Assembly: GCA_017525915.1 (NCBI GenBank)
Contig: JAFXSC010000018.1
Coordinates: 217,070 to 281,069 of the forward strand
Source of the DNA: Ruminococcus sp.
GTDB taxonomy: Bacteria; Bacillota; Clostridia; Oscillospirales; Ruminococcaceae
Direction: 5' to 3'
Length of the DNA stretch: 64,000 nt
Shown: positions 51,672-61,127 of the stretch, piece by piece
How the letters are laid out: each line of letters opens with the position of its first letter
How positions within the stretch are numbered: position 1 is the first letter of the stretch
Notes under the pieces: model-generated
What the model saw: the letters and a program-made list of their open reading frames with translations, nothing else
Database searches by the model: none
Told to the model about the DNA's origin: nothing
Position numbers and translations under genes: made by a program

Positions 51672-54600
51672 ATGAAAGCTGAAAAAAGCAGGAAGCTTAA
51701 AGGTTCTGTCCTGTTCACAGTTGTTTCGGTAATGTCTATCATGATAATCTTCATGACTGCGACACTTGCCGTTGCGGCGGCTGCTAACAGGCGAGCCCGA
51801 AAGACCTATTCGTCAGCACAGACCTCCTATACAGCGAGAACAGCTATTGACAGTATCCTCGCTGCGGTAGGTACAGACAAGGACTTCTCCAAGGCAGTAA
51901 GAAGTCTTGCACTGAACGAGGAAATGAACATTGTTGTCAATGTAAACAATCCTTCGATGGGCCGTGTTGAGAATGCAAAGATCAAATTCGTAGGCACTAA
52001 GACGGTATTTGATCCCGACGAAAATGTCAACACATGGGTTACACGCAACCTCTACAATATCACTGCCGATGTTACTATCGGCGGTGAGACAACAAGAATC
52101 ACAACCAATATCCTTCAGGATCCCCCTGCCGGTTCGGGCGGCGGCGGCGGTGCAGCGTTCCTTACATGGGGCGGCGCTGACGTTTCCAACCACACCTACG
52201 CATGGGGCGGTACCTACATCGGAATGGGTAAGTGGGGCGACAAGAGCTGGAATACTGACCTGAACTACATCAGATGGTACAATCAGCAGAACAAGCTCAC
52301 TGTTCTCGAAGATAAGGACTACCTTACACACGAGCAGTACCACTTCCAGAACGATATGGCTCTTGAGGCTCCCTTCGTTGTTAACGGAAACCTCAATACC
52401 GTAAACACAATGTCGATCTACTACACCTATCAGGGCAGCGGTATCAACGCTCCCGGTGTACAGATCTGGGGCGACCTCAATACCGGAAACAACAAGGTAA
52501 AGGTCAATCTCACAGACGAACTGAAGAACTACATCAAGTCAAACGGATACAGCTTCTATACGATGCCTTATCTGTATGTTGACGGTTCACTCATCGCTCC
52601 GAACAACCTCTGTCTTGGCGTAGATGGCAACAGCAAGGCTGTTCTCAACATTCCGCTGAATGTATTCTGCGGAGATCTCCAGCTTGAATCCAACGAGCTT
52701 CACGCAGCAGCAGATTTCTACTGCATGGACGCTGACAAGGTTTCAAAGCTCAGCGGCTCGAATTCCAAGCTCTACAAGTGGTCCAACAGCGTCGTTTCGG
52801 GTCAGGCAAGCTATTCCACACTCGGCGGCAGCTTCTATTCCAAGGGTTCTGTAAGTATTGACTGCGCTACTGATATCGCAGGCGATATGAAGGTAGAGGG
52901 CGACCTCTTCATCAACAGCAACCTCACAGTTCACGGCGACCTCGTAGTCGGCGGAACTCTCATCAAGAACAGCGGCAACCTCAACGTTACAGGTACTATC
53001 TATAACGATAAGAGCGGTTCATTTGATGAGTCAAAGAAGAATGAGCTCTTCGACCACATTCACAAGGCTACCAGCAATGAGCTTATTGAATTCATGCACC
53101 AGCAGGATGCAGCAGGCAAGGTTATCGTTACAAATGCACAGGTTAACCGCGGAACATGGGTTCAGCAGCCTAACAACCCCCAGTATTTATGGGCAAGGAA
53201 GACATTCCTGAACGACGCTAAGCTCGACGGCAAATATACTGCCGTTACAGATCCGGATTTCGGAACTATCTACGATTTTAACGGAAACGGTCTTAACTTC
53301 TATACAAATTCCAGCGATCCTACACTTGATGATTATTTTGTAGAGAATATCGACTGGATCGATGGTATCAGAAACAAGAAGAACACTCCCGCAGGCGTAC
53401 TTGATTACTGGATAGTAAAGGGCTCTGACCCTGAGATCATAGTAACAGATGCAGAGATGAATGCAGCTTGTATCACATCCGGTGCAGCTTATCCGGGGGC
53501 ATCTCCGCTCTCTATCTACAAGGCAATGGCAAACTCCGGCGGAGTAATTTACCCCAAGAGGGCAGAAAGAGAAACACTTCTCGGTCTGTACTGGCCTGTA
53601 AAGGGTATCGAGCACAGAGTAAAGGCTGCTTCAAGCCTTGATCCTGCTGATTATGCAGCAATGACTGAACCTTCAAGAGAATTCACACAGATGAGTCTCT
53701 TAGGCGGCAATATCACTCAGAGCTGTACGCTCACAGGTGAATTTACTTCAACTGTTAATATCGTTGCAGGCGACGAAGACATCTATGTAAGACTTCTCAA
53801 TGTATTCTTCAAGAGCCCTGAGTCGGTAGTTGACGGCAAGACGGTAGTTGCTAATACTGCACGCATTGCTGTTCAGGAAAACGGCACAGGAAAGGTATAT
53901 TTCGTACTTGAAGGCAAGGTTCAAAGCAACTACGACTACAAGGACGAGAAATCATCCACAAAGCTCATCAAGACAGTTTATGACTGGCAGAAGGAATTCA
54001 ACCTTGAAGCTATCGGCAACGAGCCCGGCAGCAGAGAGGGTACTATCTACAACGGAAGCGGTTTACCCAAGCAGAATATCGATGGTAATGAGCATTCAGT
54101 TATCACAGCTGATGCAACACTCAAGGGCAAGTGGGGCGCAGACTCAGGTGTTCCTTCAGTAGACGATCACAGAGATATCTATATTATCGCTCCGGCTTCC
54201 GGTGAGATCTGGGTAACACTCGACAACTTCCAGACAGACAACAACATCAGGATAATCGTTGACGACTCAGCAGGCGGTGAAGTTTACTTCTATGTAAAGG
54301 GCAACTGCATACTCGGTTCGAACGGCGGTATCATCTCCAAGACACTCCAGGATATCTTCGACAGCGGAAATAAGATCAACATCCTCTCCAGAAAGAGCGA
54401 TCCCGTTATCAACGCAGCTGTTCAGAAGAACGGATATCCGATCCTTGATCCTCTCAAGATCAGAATGTACTCTGCTAAGAATGCTTCACTCAAGATCATG
54501 AACGATTCCATAGTAACAGCTTATATCACAGCTATCTACATGGATGTCTCAATGCCTACAGTAAATACGAACGCGAAAATTAAGAACGCCATCATCTATG

Positions 54601-54800
54601 ACGGTCAGCCGCTTTCAACAGCAAGCCCGATGGAAGGCAGATTCGGCGTAATCGGTATGCTCAACTGCCGCACATCAGATGCTCAGAACGACTGGACGCT
54701 CATCTACGTCAGCGACGAAGAGGGCGGCAACAAGCAGGTCGTAGATGCTGAAGGTGCACACGCATACGAAGCAGTAGAGTATTTCGCATTTGCGAGATAA
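51672..54800 (+). CDS. giant PilX/GspK-like pseudopilin with beta-helix ectodomain
   Basis: 1042 residues. The N-terminus has a basic leader ending in Gly11 and a hydrophobic helix (GSVLFTVVSVMSIMIIFMTA) like a prepilin, but the Glu at +5 is missing, as in PilX and GspK, the tip-capping pseudopilins. The first ~250 residues look like a pilin-type domain followed by Gly-rich stretches. The middle has bactofilin-like beta-helix turns (DLVVGGTLIKNSGNLNVTGTI and similar, about 400-460), then a large unrecognised region to the C-terminus. It is far larger than usual PilX. It is probably a pilus-tip adhesin. It lies between pilO and two other prepilin genes. Confidence 0.7.
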   Translation: MKAEKSRKLKGSVLFTVVSVMSIMIIFMTATLAVAAAANRRARKTYSSAQTSYTARTAIDSILAAVGTDKDFSKAVRSLALNEEMNIVVNVNNPSMGRVENAKIKFVGTKTVFDPDENVNTWVTRNLYNITADVTIGGETTRITTNILQDPPAGSGGGGGAAFLTWGGADVSNHTYAWGGTYIGMGKWGDKSWNTDLNYIRWYNQQNKLTVLEDKDYLTHEQYHFQNDMALEAPFVVNGNLNTVNTMSIYYTYQGSGINAPGVQIWGDLNTGNNKVKVNLTDELKNYIKSNGYSFYTMPYLYVDGSLIAPNNLCLGVDGNSKAVLNIPLNVFCGDLQLESNELHAAADFYCMDADKVSKLSGSNSKLYKWSNSVVSGQASYSTLGGSFYSKGSVSIDCATDIAGDMKVEGDLFINSNLTVHGDLVVGGTLIKNSGNLNVTGTIYNDKSGSFDESKKNELFDHIHKATSNELIEFMHQQDAAGKVIVTNAQVNRGTWVQQPNNPQYLWARKTFLNDAKLDGKYTAVTDPDFGTIYDFNGNGLNFYTNSSDPTLDDYFVENIDWIDGIRNKKNTPAGVLDYWIVKGSDPEIIVTDAEMNAACITSGAAYPGASPLSIYKAMANSGGVIYPKRAERETLLGLYWPVKGIEHRVKAASSLDPADYAAMTEPSREFTQMSLLGGNITQSCTLTGEFTSTVNIVAGDEDIYVRLLNVFFKSPESVVDGKTVVANTARIAVQENGTGKVYFVLEGKVQSNYDYKDEKSSTKLIKTVYDWQKEFNLEAIGNEPGSREGTIYNGSGLPKQNIDGNEHSVITADATLKGKWGADSGVPSVDDHRDIYIIAPASGEIWVTLDNFQTDNNIRIIVDDSAGGEVYFYVKGNCILGSNGGIISKTLQDIFDSGNKINILSRKSDPVINAAVQKNGYPILDPLKIRMYSAKNASLKIMNDSIVTAYITAIYMDVSMPTVNTNAKIKNAIIYDGQPLSTASPMEGRFGVIGMLNCRTSDAQNDWTLIYVSDEEGGNKQVVDAEGAHAYEAVEYFAFAR

Positions 54801-54813
54801 GGAGGGAAGACGC

Positions 54814-55302
54814 ATGAAAAAGCTGAAAAGTAAATTAAGCGGCATGACTCTCGTTGAGATGATCGTAGCGCTTGCAGTTTTCGCTATGCTTGCTCTTATC
54901 CTCGTATTGATGGGAAGCGCGGTCGAGAAAAACTCCCGCGCAGCCCACGACCTCAACTCGAGGGTAGCGGTCAACGGACCTATAGCTGAGGCTCAGAATA
55001 CTAACGATTCTTTCCTCGCTGACAACAATTTCGTTGTTCAGGTTGCTAACGGAAAGGCTGCTTCTACTGATGCCAACGGTAACGCTGTATACAGCTACAT
55101 CAATATCGAAGGTACACTCTGCTACGTTAATCCTACGAATTCTAATCATGAGATCGTAACTAATGTAGTAACAACAAATGCTCAGGGCGATGAGAAGGTT
55201 ATCCCCGATCCTACGCTCGAAGCAGGTGATTATGTTCCGAAGTACATCATTGTTACCATGCCGCAGAATGCAACAACTACAACTGCTGCAGCAAATCCGT
55301 AA
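54814..55302 (+). CDS. type IV prepilin (minor)
   Basis: 162 residues from the ATG at 54814, with AAGGAGGG 7 bp upstream. The leader KLKSKLSG is followed by MTLVEMIVALAVF, so PilD should cut after Gly10 and leave N-methylated Met; Glu at +5 is present. The mature domain is short and ends in TTTTAA. AAGGAGGG continues into the next prepilin. It is likely a minor pilin. Confidence 0.85.
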   Translation: MKKLKSKLSGMTLVEMIVALAVFAMLALILVLMGSAVEKNSRAAHDLNSRVAVNGPIAEAQNTNDSFLADNNFVVQVANGKAASTDANGNAVYSYINIEGTLCYVNPTNSNHEIVTNVVTTNAQGDEKVIPDPTLEAGDYVPKYIIVTMPQNATTTTAAANP

Positions 55303-55314
55303 GGAGGGTGACGT

Positions 55315-56634
55315 ATGAAAGAAACAAAAAGACTCAAAGGTTTTACGCTAATTGAGCTGATCGTAGTTATGGCGATATTCGGAGTTCTTATGGTCGCAGT
55401 AATGCAGATCCTGACTCCTCTCAATAAGCTTTCAAAGCGTGCTACCATTCAGGAAGCTAACGCAGCGGCTGTTGACAATATCAAGAACTACATGGAGAGC
55501 TCACTGAGATATGCTGATGCTATTGAGGTAAATGTCGGTGCTCTTACCGATAATAATGGCAACTTCTTCCGCGATACAGCAGTATACTCCCAGACAAAGC
55601 TCAATCAGACTTATGGCGTAAAGGCACTTACAGGCGGACCTCAGGCAGTAACAGCTGAGGAAGCTGCCGTAATAAACTTCCTCGACAACCACTACTCCAA
55701 CAGAGTAGAGCCCAATACCGAGGATAAGGCTGATCCCGCTACCGGCAGAGTTTATATGCTCAAGGTAGACAATTCGACCGGCGGTGTTATCAGCGAGACC
55801 GTGTGGAAATTCAAAGCAGGCTACACCTACACGAAATTCTTCACCGATGACACAGAGGTCAACGGAGTGACTTACCACAAGGGCGAGATCATGAAGAAGG
55901 TCGATGAGAGCGGCAACGTAGTAAACGATATCGGCAGAGTAAACGCTTCTCTGGTGTCTAAGGTTAGCTCCGAGGCAAGCGTTATCAACCCGGTATACTA
56001 TGAATACTACTCATTCTATATCGCTCCCGGTTACAACAACATCGAAACAGTATTCGAAACAGATAAGCTCTCAGGTTTTGATACCTCTGATGATACTTCT
56101 GACGACTATTACGCAGCTGTAAAGCCTGCCGTAACAGCAAAGGGCAATACCTACGCGGACTTCTCAAAGGAAATGTTCTCACTCAGCGTCGTAACTTACA
56201 AGAACGATAAGGATGCTGATGATGAGCCTCTCTACAAGGGAAAGGCTCTCCTGACAGATGAAGCCGGCAACGACCATACTTACGTTGCTTTCCAGTCACC
56301 TTTCGCACTTTCAAACATGAATATGTCACTTGTTAATATCAATTCTGCATTCAGCCAGAACAAGGGTACCGACAACTACGGACCTGTAAGATATCAGGGT
56401 CCGAAGGACGGTAAGGACTATGAACCCGGTGATATGGTAGAGGGTGACAATGATCACTGGAAGTATGAGAGGATCACCTCTGAAAAGGCTCCGAAGATAG
56501 ATTCAAGACTGTATGTACACACCGCTAACACTCAGGCTCAGGCCAAGGCTAACGCTGCTAAGGCTGCCAAGAAGACTGACGGTTTGTATGAGGACTGCAT
56601 CTACTTCATCTACACACTTCCTGATTTCAGATAA
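55315..56634 (+). CDS. large type IV prepilin (minor)
   Basis: 439 residues, unusually large. Leader KETKRLKG then FTLIELIVVMAIFGVL with Glu at +5; PilD should cut after Gly9. The mature domain of about 430 residues has Asp/Tyr-rich segments and no family I recognise. GGAGGGTG precedes the ATG. It is the last plus-strand gene before the oppositely oriented peptidase gene. It may be a surface-exposed or tip-associated pilin. Confidence 0.85.
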   Translation: MKETKRLKGFTLIELIVVMAIFGVLMVAVMQILTPLNKLSKRATIQEANAAAVDNIKNYMESSLRYADAIEVNVGALTDNNGNFFRDTAVYSQTKLNQTYGVKALTGGPQAVTAEEAAVINFLDNHYSNRVEPNTEDKADPATGRVYMLKVDNSTGGVISETVWKFKAGYTYTKFFTDDTEVNGVTYHKGEIMKKVDESGNVVNDIGRVNASLVSKVSSEASVINPVYYEYYSFYIAPGYNNIETVFETDKLSGFDTSDDTSDDYYAAVKPAVTAKGNTYADFSKEMFSLSVVTYKNDKDADDEPLYKGKALLTDEAGNDHTYVAFQSPFALSNMNMSLVNINSAFSQNKGTDNYGPVRYQGPKDGKDYEPGDMVEGDNDHWKYERITSEKAPKIDSRLYVHTANTQAQAKANAAKAAKKTDGLYEDCIYFIYTLPDFR

Positions 56635-56646
56635 GGATAAAAAAAT

Positions 56647-56675
56647 ACAGGCAGCAGTTCAATGCTGCTGCCTGT
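56647..56675. terminator. bidirectional terminator between the prepilin and pilD
   Basis: A perfect 11-bp stem ACAGGCAGCAG/CTGCTGCCTGT with a 7-nt loop. T-rich flanks on both strands (AATTCTT on plus, TATTTTTT on minus). Confidence 0.85.
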
Positions 56676-56680
56676 AATTC

Positions 56681-57523
56681 TTACTGCTGAGCCGGTGCCT
56701 GAAGCAACTTGATGTACCAGTCACCAACACCGTTTCCCCAGATCGCTCCGAACGCGATGCCGATCGAAAGGAATGGTCCGAATGCAAACTTTGATTTGCC
56801 GGTAACATATTTATTGATAAGTCCGGCGATCGCTGCGGCAACTATGCCGATCAATGCTGAAACGATAATAGCTTTTGTTCCGAGGAGTGCTCCTGCTGCA
56901 AACATCAGCACCGTGTCACCGAGTTCGATAGCACGGTAATCCTCACCGGTCTTCTTTTTGATGAAGACTCTGCTTATCTCACCGATTATGTAGAACGGAA
57001 GGCTTATTGCAAAAGCCCCGATGATCCTGTGAAGGAGTGAAGACTGGTCGGTAAGAAGCGCTGAGGGGATAGCAAGAAGGAAGATAAGTCCTACGATAAT
57101 GAGGTCGATCTCCATTGTGTCCCAGTCCATGAAGGCGATGATGATAAGGAGCGACATGAGAACGCAGGTTATTATGGATCCAGCATTAAAATCCATGACA
57201 GCGAATGTCAGTACATAGAGGAAGCCGTTGAGGCTCTCGACTATGGGGTAGCGGGGGGAGATCTTTTCGCCGCAGCTGTGACATTTACCGCGGAGCATGA
57301 GCCAGCTGAATACCGGTATGAGATCAATGGCGCGTATCTTAGCGCCGCAGGTCATACAGTGCGATGAGCGCTTGATGAGCGATTCGTGCCGGGGGAGGCG
57401 GAGAATGACGACGTTGAGGAAGCTGCCGATGCTGATCCCGAAAAGGAATGCTACGATGTAGAAAGCCGCGAGAAAGACGGGGCTGATTTCTCCATCATGA
57501 AGCATATTGAAAAAATTTGACAT
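56681..57523 (-). CDS. pilD: PilD, type IV prepilin peptidase (A24A)
   Basis: 280 residues with about eight transmembrane helices. The cytosolic N-terminal domain has the four Cys that bind zinc (CMTC at 56/59 and CHSC at 81/84). The two catalytic Asp are present: FMDWDT near 133-135 and ELGD at 203, the latter in an ELGDTVLMFAAGALLG segment in place of the usual GMGDVKL. It cleaves prepilin leaders at Gly and may methylate the new N-terminus. It is read opposite to the rest of the locus and has its own promoter. Confidence 0.93.
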   Translation of the reverse strand: MSNFFNMLHDGEISPVFLAAFYIVAFLFGISIGSFLNVVILRLPRHESLIKRSSHCMTCGAKIRAIDLIPVFSWLMLRGKCHSCGEKISPRYPIVESLNGFLYVLTFAVMDFNAGSIITCVLMSLLIIIAFMDWDTMEIDLIIVGLIFLLAIPSALLTDQSSLLHRIIGAFAISLPFYIIGEISRVFIKKKTGEDYRAIELGDTVLMFAAGALLGTKAIIVSALIGIVAAAIAGLINKYVTGKSKFAFGPFLSIGIAFGAIWGNGVGDWYIKLLQAPAQQ

Positions 57524-57562
57524 GGGGTGTTTACCCTCCTTACATTAATAGTGCTTAATCAT

Positions 57563-57590
57563 ATTATAACATATTTATAATAAAATTCAA
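57563..57590 (-). promoter_or_regulatory. promoter of pilD
   Basis: On the minus strand TTGAAT (57585-57590), 16-bp spacer, TATAAT (57563-57568). The plus-strand TATAAT at 57612-57617 is too near the pilB start to serve it. Confidence 0.65.
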
Positions 57591-57631
57591 GTCTATTCTT
57601 CAATTAAAATTTTATAATGCGGAGGTTTGTT

Positions 57632-59314
57632 ATGAGAAACGAGAGAATTGGTGACTACTTAGTCAGCCAGGGGCTTATCAATGATGAGCAGCTCCAGAAG
57701 GTTCTTACAGCTCAGAAAGAGTCTAACGGAACCAAAAAGTTCGGCGACGTTGTCGTTGAACTCGGCTTCATGTCGGAAGTGAACTTCACAAAAGCACTTG
57801 CCGGCAAGCTGAGAGTACAGTATGTTGACCTTGATAATACCGAGATCAACACAGAAGCAGTCCAGAAGGTTCCGGAGGCTCTCGCAAGAAAGCACACGGT
57901 AATCGCGATCAATGTTCAAGGTAAACGACTCACCGTTGCAACCAATGATCCCGTTAACTTCATCGTTCTCGAGGACATCAAGGTATCAACAGGTATGGAT
58001 ACCGTTCCTGTCCTTGCAACAACATCTGCTATCAACAAGGCTATCGGTAAATGCTACTCCATGCAGAACGTTGACAGCGTTCTCGAAGGCGTCAGCTCAA
58101 TGGGCGGCGACCTCGGCGAAATGAGCGCAGAGGACGCAGAGGCTAAAGACAGAGTTGAAAATGCTCCTATCGTTAAGCTCGCTACGACCATTGTTGAGAA
58201 CTCCTACCGTGCAGACGCAACCGATATCCATATCGAGCCTTTCGAGAAGTATACCCGTATCCGTATCCGTGTAAACGGCGACCTCGTAGAGCTCATGAAT
58301 ATTTCAAGTGCAGTACATAACGCCCTCACGACCCGTCTCAAGCTCATCAGCGGCATGAACATCGCTGAGAAGCGTATCCCTCAGGACGGACGTTTCACCC
58401 AGGTCGTTGACGGCACCACCCTCGATGTCCGTGTATCTTCACTTCCTATGGTAAGCGGCGAGAAGATAGTTATCCGAATCCTCTCAACAGGACAGATCGC
58501 TCTCCGTAAGATCACAGACCTCGGTATGTCTGATTATAACTACCAGCTCTTCGAGTCGATGCTCCGAGTTCCTCAGGGAGTTATCCTCGTTACAGGTCCT
58601 ACCGGTTCCGGTAAGACTACCACCCTCTATGCGGCTCTCGGTGAGATCGCAAAGCCTAACGTAAACGTCGTAACCGTTGAAGACCCTGTCGAGAAGAACA
58701 TCGACGGTATCAACCAGTGTCAGGTTAACCAGAAGGCAGGCATGACATTTGCCGCTGCCCTCCGTTCTATCCTTCGTCAGGACCCTGACGTAGTCATGGT
58801 CGGAGAGATGCGTGACTCGGAGACCGCAGATATCGGTATCCGTGCCGCTATCACCGGACACCTTGTTCTTTCCACACTTCATACTAACGACGCTGCCTCC
58901 ACTGTTGTACGTCTCGTTGATATGGGCGTTGCTCCCTACATGGTTGCTACCTCACTCATCGGCGTTATCGCACAGCGACTTGTTAAGGTTCTCTGCTCAG
59001 AGTGCAAGAAGCCCAGAATGTCTACTGACGAAGAAAATGAACTCATGGGTATCGACCACTCTATCCAGATATTTGAGCCCTGCGGCTGTCCTTCCTGCAA
59101 CAACACAGGTTACAGAGGAAGAACTGCTATCCACGAGATCATCCACTGCTCCGCCAATGTTCGTACTATCATCGCTGCAAACGGAAGCAAGGAGGATATC
59201 GAGGCTGCCGCTAAGGCCAACGGTACCAAGCTCCTCCGTGACAACGTATCCGAGCTCGTACAGGCTGGCATGACATCAATAACAGAGCTTATCAGAACAA
59301 CCTACACAGTATAA
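57632..59314 (+). CDS. pilB: PilB, type IV pilus assembly ATPase
   Basis: 560 residues from the ATG at 57632, with GCGGAGG 6 bp upstream; an ATG at 57617 has none. An N-terminal GspE_N/MshEN domain (about 1-150), the ATPase core with Walker A GPTGSGKTTT (about 320-330), Walker B in DPDVVMVGEMRD (about 384), and the Cys4 zinc motif (CSECKKPR ... CGCPSCNNTGYRGR, about 455-495). It powers pilus extension. Confidence 0.95.
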   Translation: MRNERIGDYLVSQGLINDEQLQKVLTAQKESNGTKKFGDVVVELGFMSEVNFTKALAGKLRVQYVDLDNTEINTEAVQKVPEALARKHTVIAINVQGKRLTVATNDPVNFIVLEDIKVSTGMDTVPVLATTSAINKAIGKCYSMQNVDSVLEGVSSMGGDLGEMSAEDAEAKDRVENAPIVKLATTIVENSYRADATDIHIEPFEKYTRIRIRVNGDLVELMNISSAVHNALTTRLKLISGMNIAEKRIPQDGRFTQVVDGTTLDVRVSSLPMVSGEKIVIRILSTGQIALRKITDLGMSDYNYQLFESMLRVPQGVILVTGPTGSGKTTTLYAALGEIAKPNVNVVTVEDPVEKNIDGINQCQVNQKAGMTFAAALRSILRQDPDVVMVGEMRDSETADIGIRAAITGHLVLSTLHTNDAASTVVRLVDMGVAPYMVATSLIGVIAQRLVKVLCSECKKPRMSTDEENELMGIDHSIQIFEPCGCPSCNNTGYRGRTAIHEIIHCSANVRTIIAANGSKEDIEAAAKANGTKLLRDNVSELVQAGMTSITELIRTTYTV

Positions 59315-59329
59315 TAGGAGGCTATTACG

Positions 59330-60436
59330 ATGGCAATTGAAATTAATAGGATTCTTGATGAAGTAAGACTGCTCGGCTGTTCTGACCTTCATTTCACTAA
59401 CGGTATCGCCCCGGTCGTACGTCTCAACGGTATGCTCAGAACGATGCGTTCACAGTATCCGGAAATGGACGAGGAGGAAATACTCAACATCGTTAACCAG
59501 ATGACTAACGACGCTCAGCAGACAAGCGTAAACAATCACCACGATACCGACTTCTCGTTCCAGACAAGAAGCGGCTACCGTCACCGTGTTAACGTATACT
59601 TCCAGAAGGGCAAGCCGGCTATCGCTATCCGACTCCTCAGAAACGATATCCCGACACTTGAAGACCTCGGACTTCCTCCGATACTTCAGGACTTCGCAAT
59701 GCGTCCGCGTGGACTCGTTCTCGTAACAGGTCCTACCGGTTCAGGTAAATCTACGACCCTCGCTGCAATGATCGACTTCGTAAACCTCAACAGAAGTGCT
59801 CATATCATCACTGTTGAGGACCCTATCGAGTACGTTCACGAGCATAAGAGATGTATGGTAAACCAGAGAGAGATCGGCGATGACGTACAGAGCTTTGCTC
59901 TTGCGCTGAGAGCTGCACTCCGTGAAGACCCGGACGTTATCCTCGTAGGAGAAATGCGTGACTTCGAGACCATTCAGGCTGCCGTAACCGCTGCCGAGAC
60001 CGGACACCTCGTAATGTCAACACTTCATACAACTTCAGCCGCTGATACCATCAACCGTATCATTGACGTATATCCTGAGCATCAGCAGCAGCAGATCCGT
60101 ACACAGCTCGCCAACAACCTCGTCGGCGTTATTGCCCAGACCCTTATCCCGAAGAAGGACGGCTCCGGACGTATCGCTTGTATGGAGATCCTCAACTGCA
60201 CCGATGCCGTTGCAGCTCAGATCCGTGATAACAAGATCCACCTTATCCAGTCTACTATCCAGACCGGTAAGCAGTTTGGTATGCTTAGTCTTGATATGGA
60301 GCTTGCTAAGTTCGTTAAGAACAACATCATCTCTGAGGTAGACGCTGTTGACAAGTGCCAGGACAAACAGGAATTCTACCGTTTCCTTGCTCAGCTCGGC
60401 GGTGCACCCTCCGGCGGTGCTTCCCAGATTGGCTGA
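59330..60436 (+). CDS. pilT: PilT, type IV pilus retraction ATPase
   Basis: 368 residues, PilT size. Walker A GPTGSGKSTT (about 133-142), Walker B in DPDVILVGEMRD (about 200), the His box region TGHLVMSTLHTTSAADTI and the C-terminal KNNIISEVDAVDKC. The classical AIRNLIRE retraction motif is not exact; AAQIRDNKIHLIQ takes its place. It powers retraction and twitching. AGGAGG precedes the ATG; it forms a pair with pilB and is followed by a strong terminator. Confidence 0.94.
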   Translation: MAIEINRILDEVRLLGCSDLHFTNGIAPVVRLNGMLRTMRSQYPEMDEEEILNIVNQMTNDAQQTSVNNHHDTDFSFQTRSGYRHRVNVYFQKGKPAIAIRLLRNDIPTLEDLGLPPILQDFAMRPRGLVLVTGPTGSGKSTTLAAMIDFVNLNRSAHIITVEDPIEYVHEHKRCMVNQREIGDDVQSFALALRAALREDPDVILVGEMRDFETIQAAVTAAETGHLVMSTLHTTSAADTINRIIDVYPEHQQQQIRTQLANNLVGVIAQTLIPKKDGSGRIACMEILNCTDAVAAQIRDNKIHLIQSTIQTGKQFGMLSLDMELAKFVKNNIISEVDAVDKCQDKQEFYRFLAQLGGAPSGGASQIG

Positions 60437-60446
60437 TAAGAATTCA

Positions 60447-60482
60447 CAAGCCGCAGACACAGTTCTGCGGCTTGATTTTTAT
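60447..60482 (+). terminator. Rho-independent terminator after pilT
   Basis: An 11-bp stem CAAGCCGCAGA/TCTGCGGCTTG (60447-60457 with 60464-60474), loop CACAGT, then ATTTTTATT. Confidence 0.93.
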
Positions 60483-60916
60483 TCCGGAGAAGTCATTCTG
60501 TGTGGGGGAGAGACAAGAGAAAACTGGCAGCTTATGGACTGCATTTGAATAGACATTAAATTTTAACCTTATTGTGAAAGTGCATATAAAAATCCGGAAG
60601 GTTTGCGGAAATGACCGGCGTTCAGTTTTTTTTAGACTGGATTTGACCTTTTCGGTCATACAATTACCTGTTGGTACAATTCATAATATCTTGTTTAATC
60701 TATACAAATCGTAGTCAGGCAGTAAGAGTGGTTAAACCATTACCATGGTATATTACGTTCTGTATAAGAAAATGTTAATATTACATAAATCAAATTCAAA
60801 CTATTAATCAGTTCACAGAACGTTGTGCATTTTGACGAAAACTTGTAAAAAATAAGCCTGATTTGACGTGCTTGTGTAGAAACTGTTTCAAATGCAGATG
60901 ATTTTTTAGAAAACTG
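60483..60916. other. long AT-rich non-coding region between pilT and pilA
   Basis: About 430 bp without a gene. It has an eight-T run (60626-60633) and a TGACCG/CGGTCA inverted pair (60612-60617 and 60653-60658). No promoter stronger than the one at 60917 was seen. Nothing else identified. Confidence 0.5.
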
Positions 60917-60945
60917 TTGACATTTTATGAATGAAGTGATATACT
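60917..60945 (+). promoter_or_regulatory. promoter of the major pilin gene
   Basis: TTGACA (60917-60922), 17-bp spacer, TATACT (60940-60945), with a second TATAAT directly after (60945-60950). The predicted transcript starts near 60952. Confidence 0.8.
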
Positions 60946-60951
60946 ATAATC

Positions 60952-61127
60952 ACAGGGAAGGGAAAGGGAGACAAACCCAAGAGCAATAGGCGTCGGGGCC
61001 TCCGAAGGTGATGAGCCCCGGAGATACCACCCGGAGATGAACTCTTGAAAGAAAGATCCCCGAACCTAAAAACGCGTGAAGGCAAAGCGCCTCACAACTA
61101 AAATATTTTTAAAGGAGGGTTTTCATT
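60952..61127 (+). ncRNA. structured 5' leader of the major pilin gene, candidate regulatory RNA
   Basis: About 176 nt that can form two competing folds. Fold 1: CAAGAG (60978-60983) with CTCTTG (61042-61047), enclosing CGGGGC/GCCCCG (60994-60999 with 61015-61020), whose loop GGTG (61007-61010) can pair with CACC (61028-61031) as a pseudoknot. Fold 2: TAGG...TCGGGG (60987-60998) with CCCCGA.CCTA (61058-61068), which uses the same Gs. A last hairpin (61076-61095) stands 14 bp before the AAAGGAGGG site. It does not match the c-di-GMP-I or -II consensus as I know them. Confidence 0.6.

Noticed and set aside
60348-60552. Two short frames (about 65 codons) across the pilT end and terminator
   Set aside because: They run through the terminator hairpin, have no ribosome binding site and no recognisable product.
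60952-61127. c-di-GMP-I or c-di-GMP-II riboswitch before pilA
   Set aside because: The conserved cores I know for these classes are not present, although short words such as GGCAAAGC are reminiscent. It is therefore reported as an unidentified structured leader.
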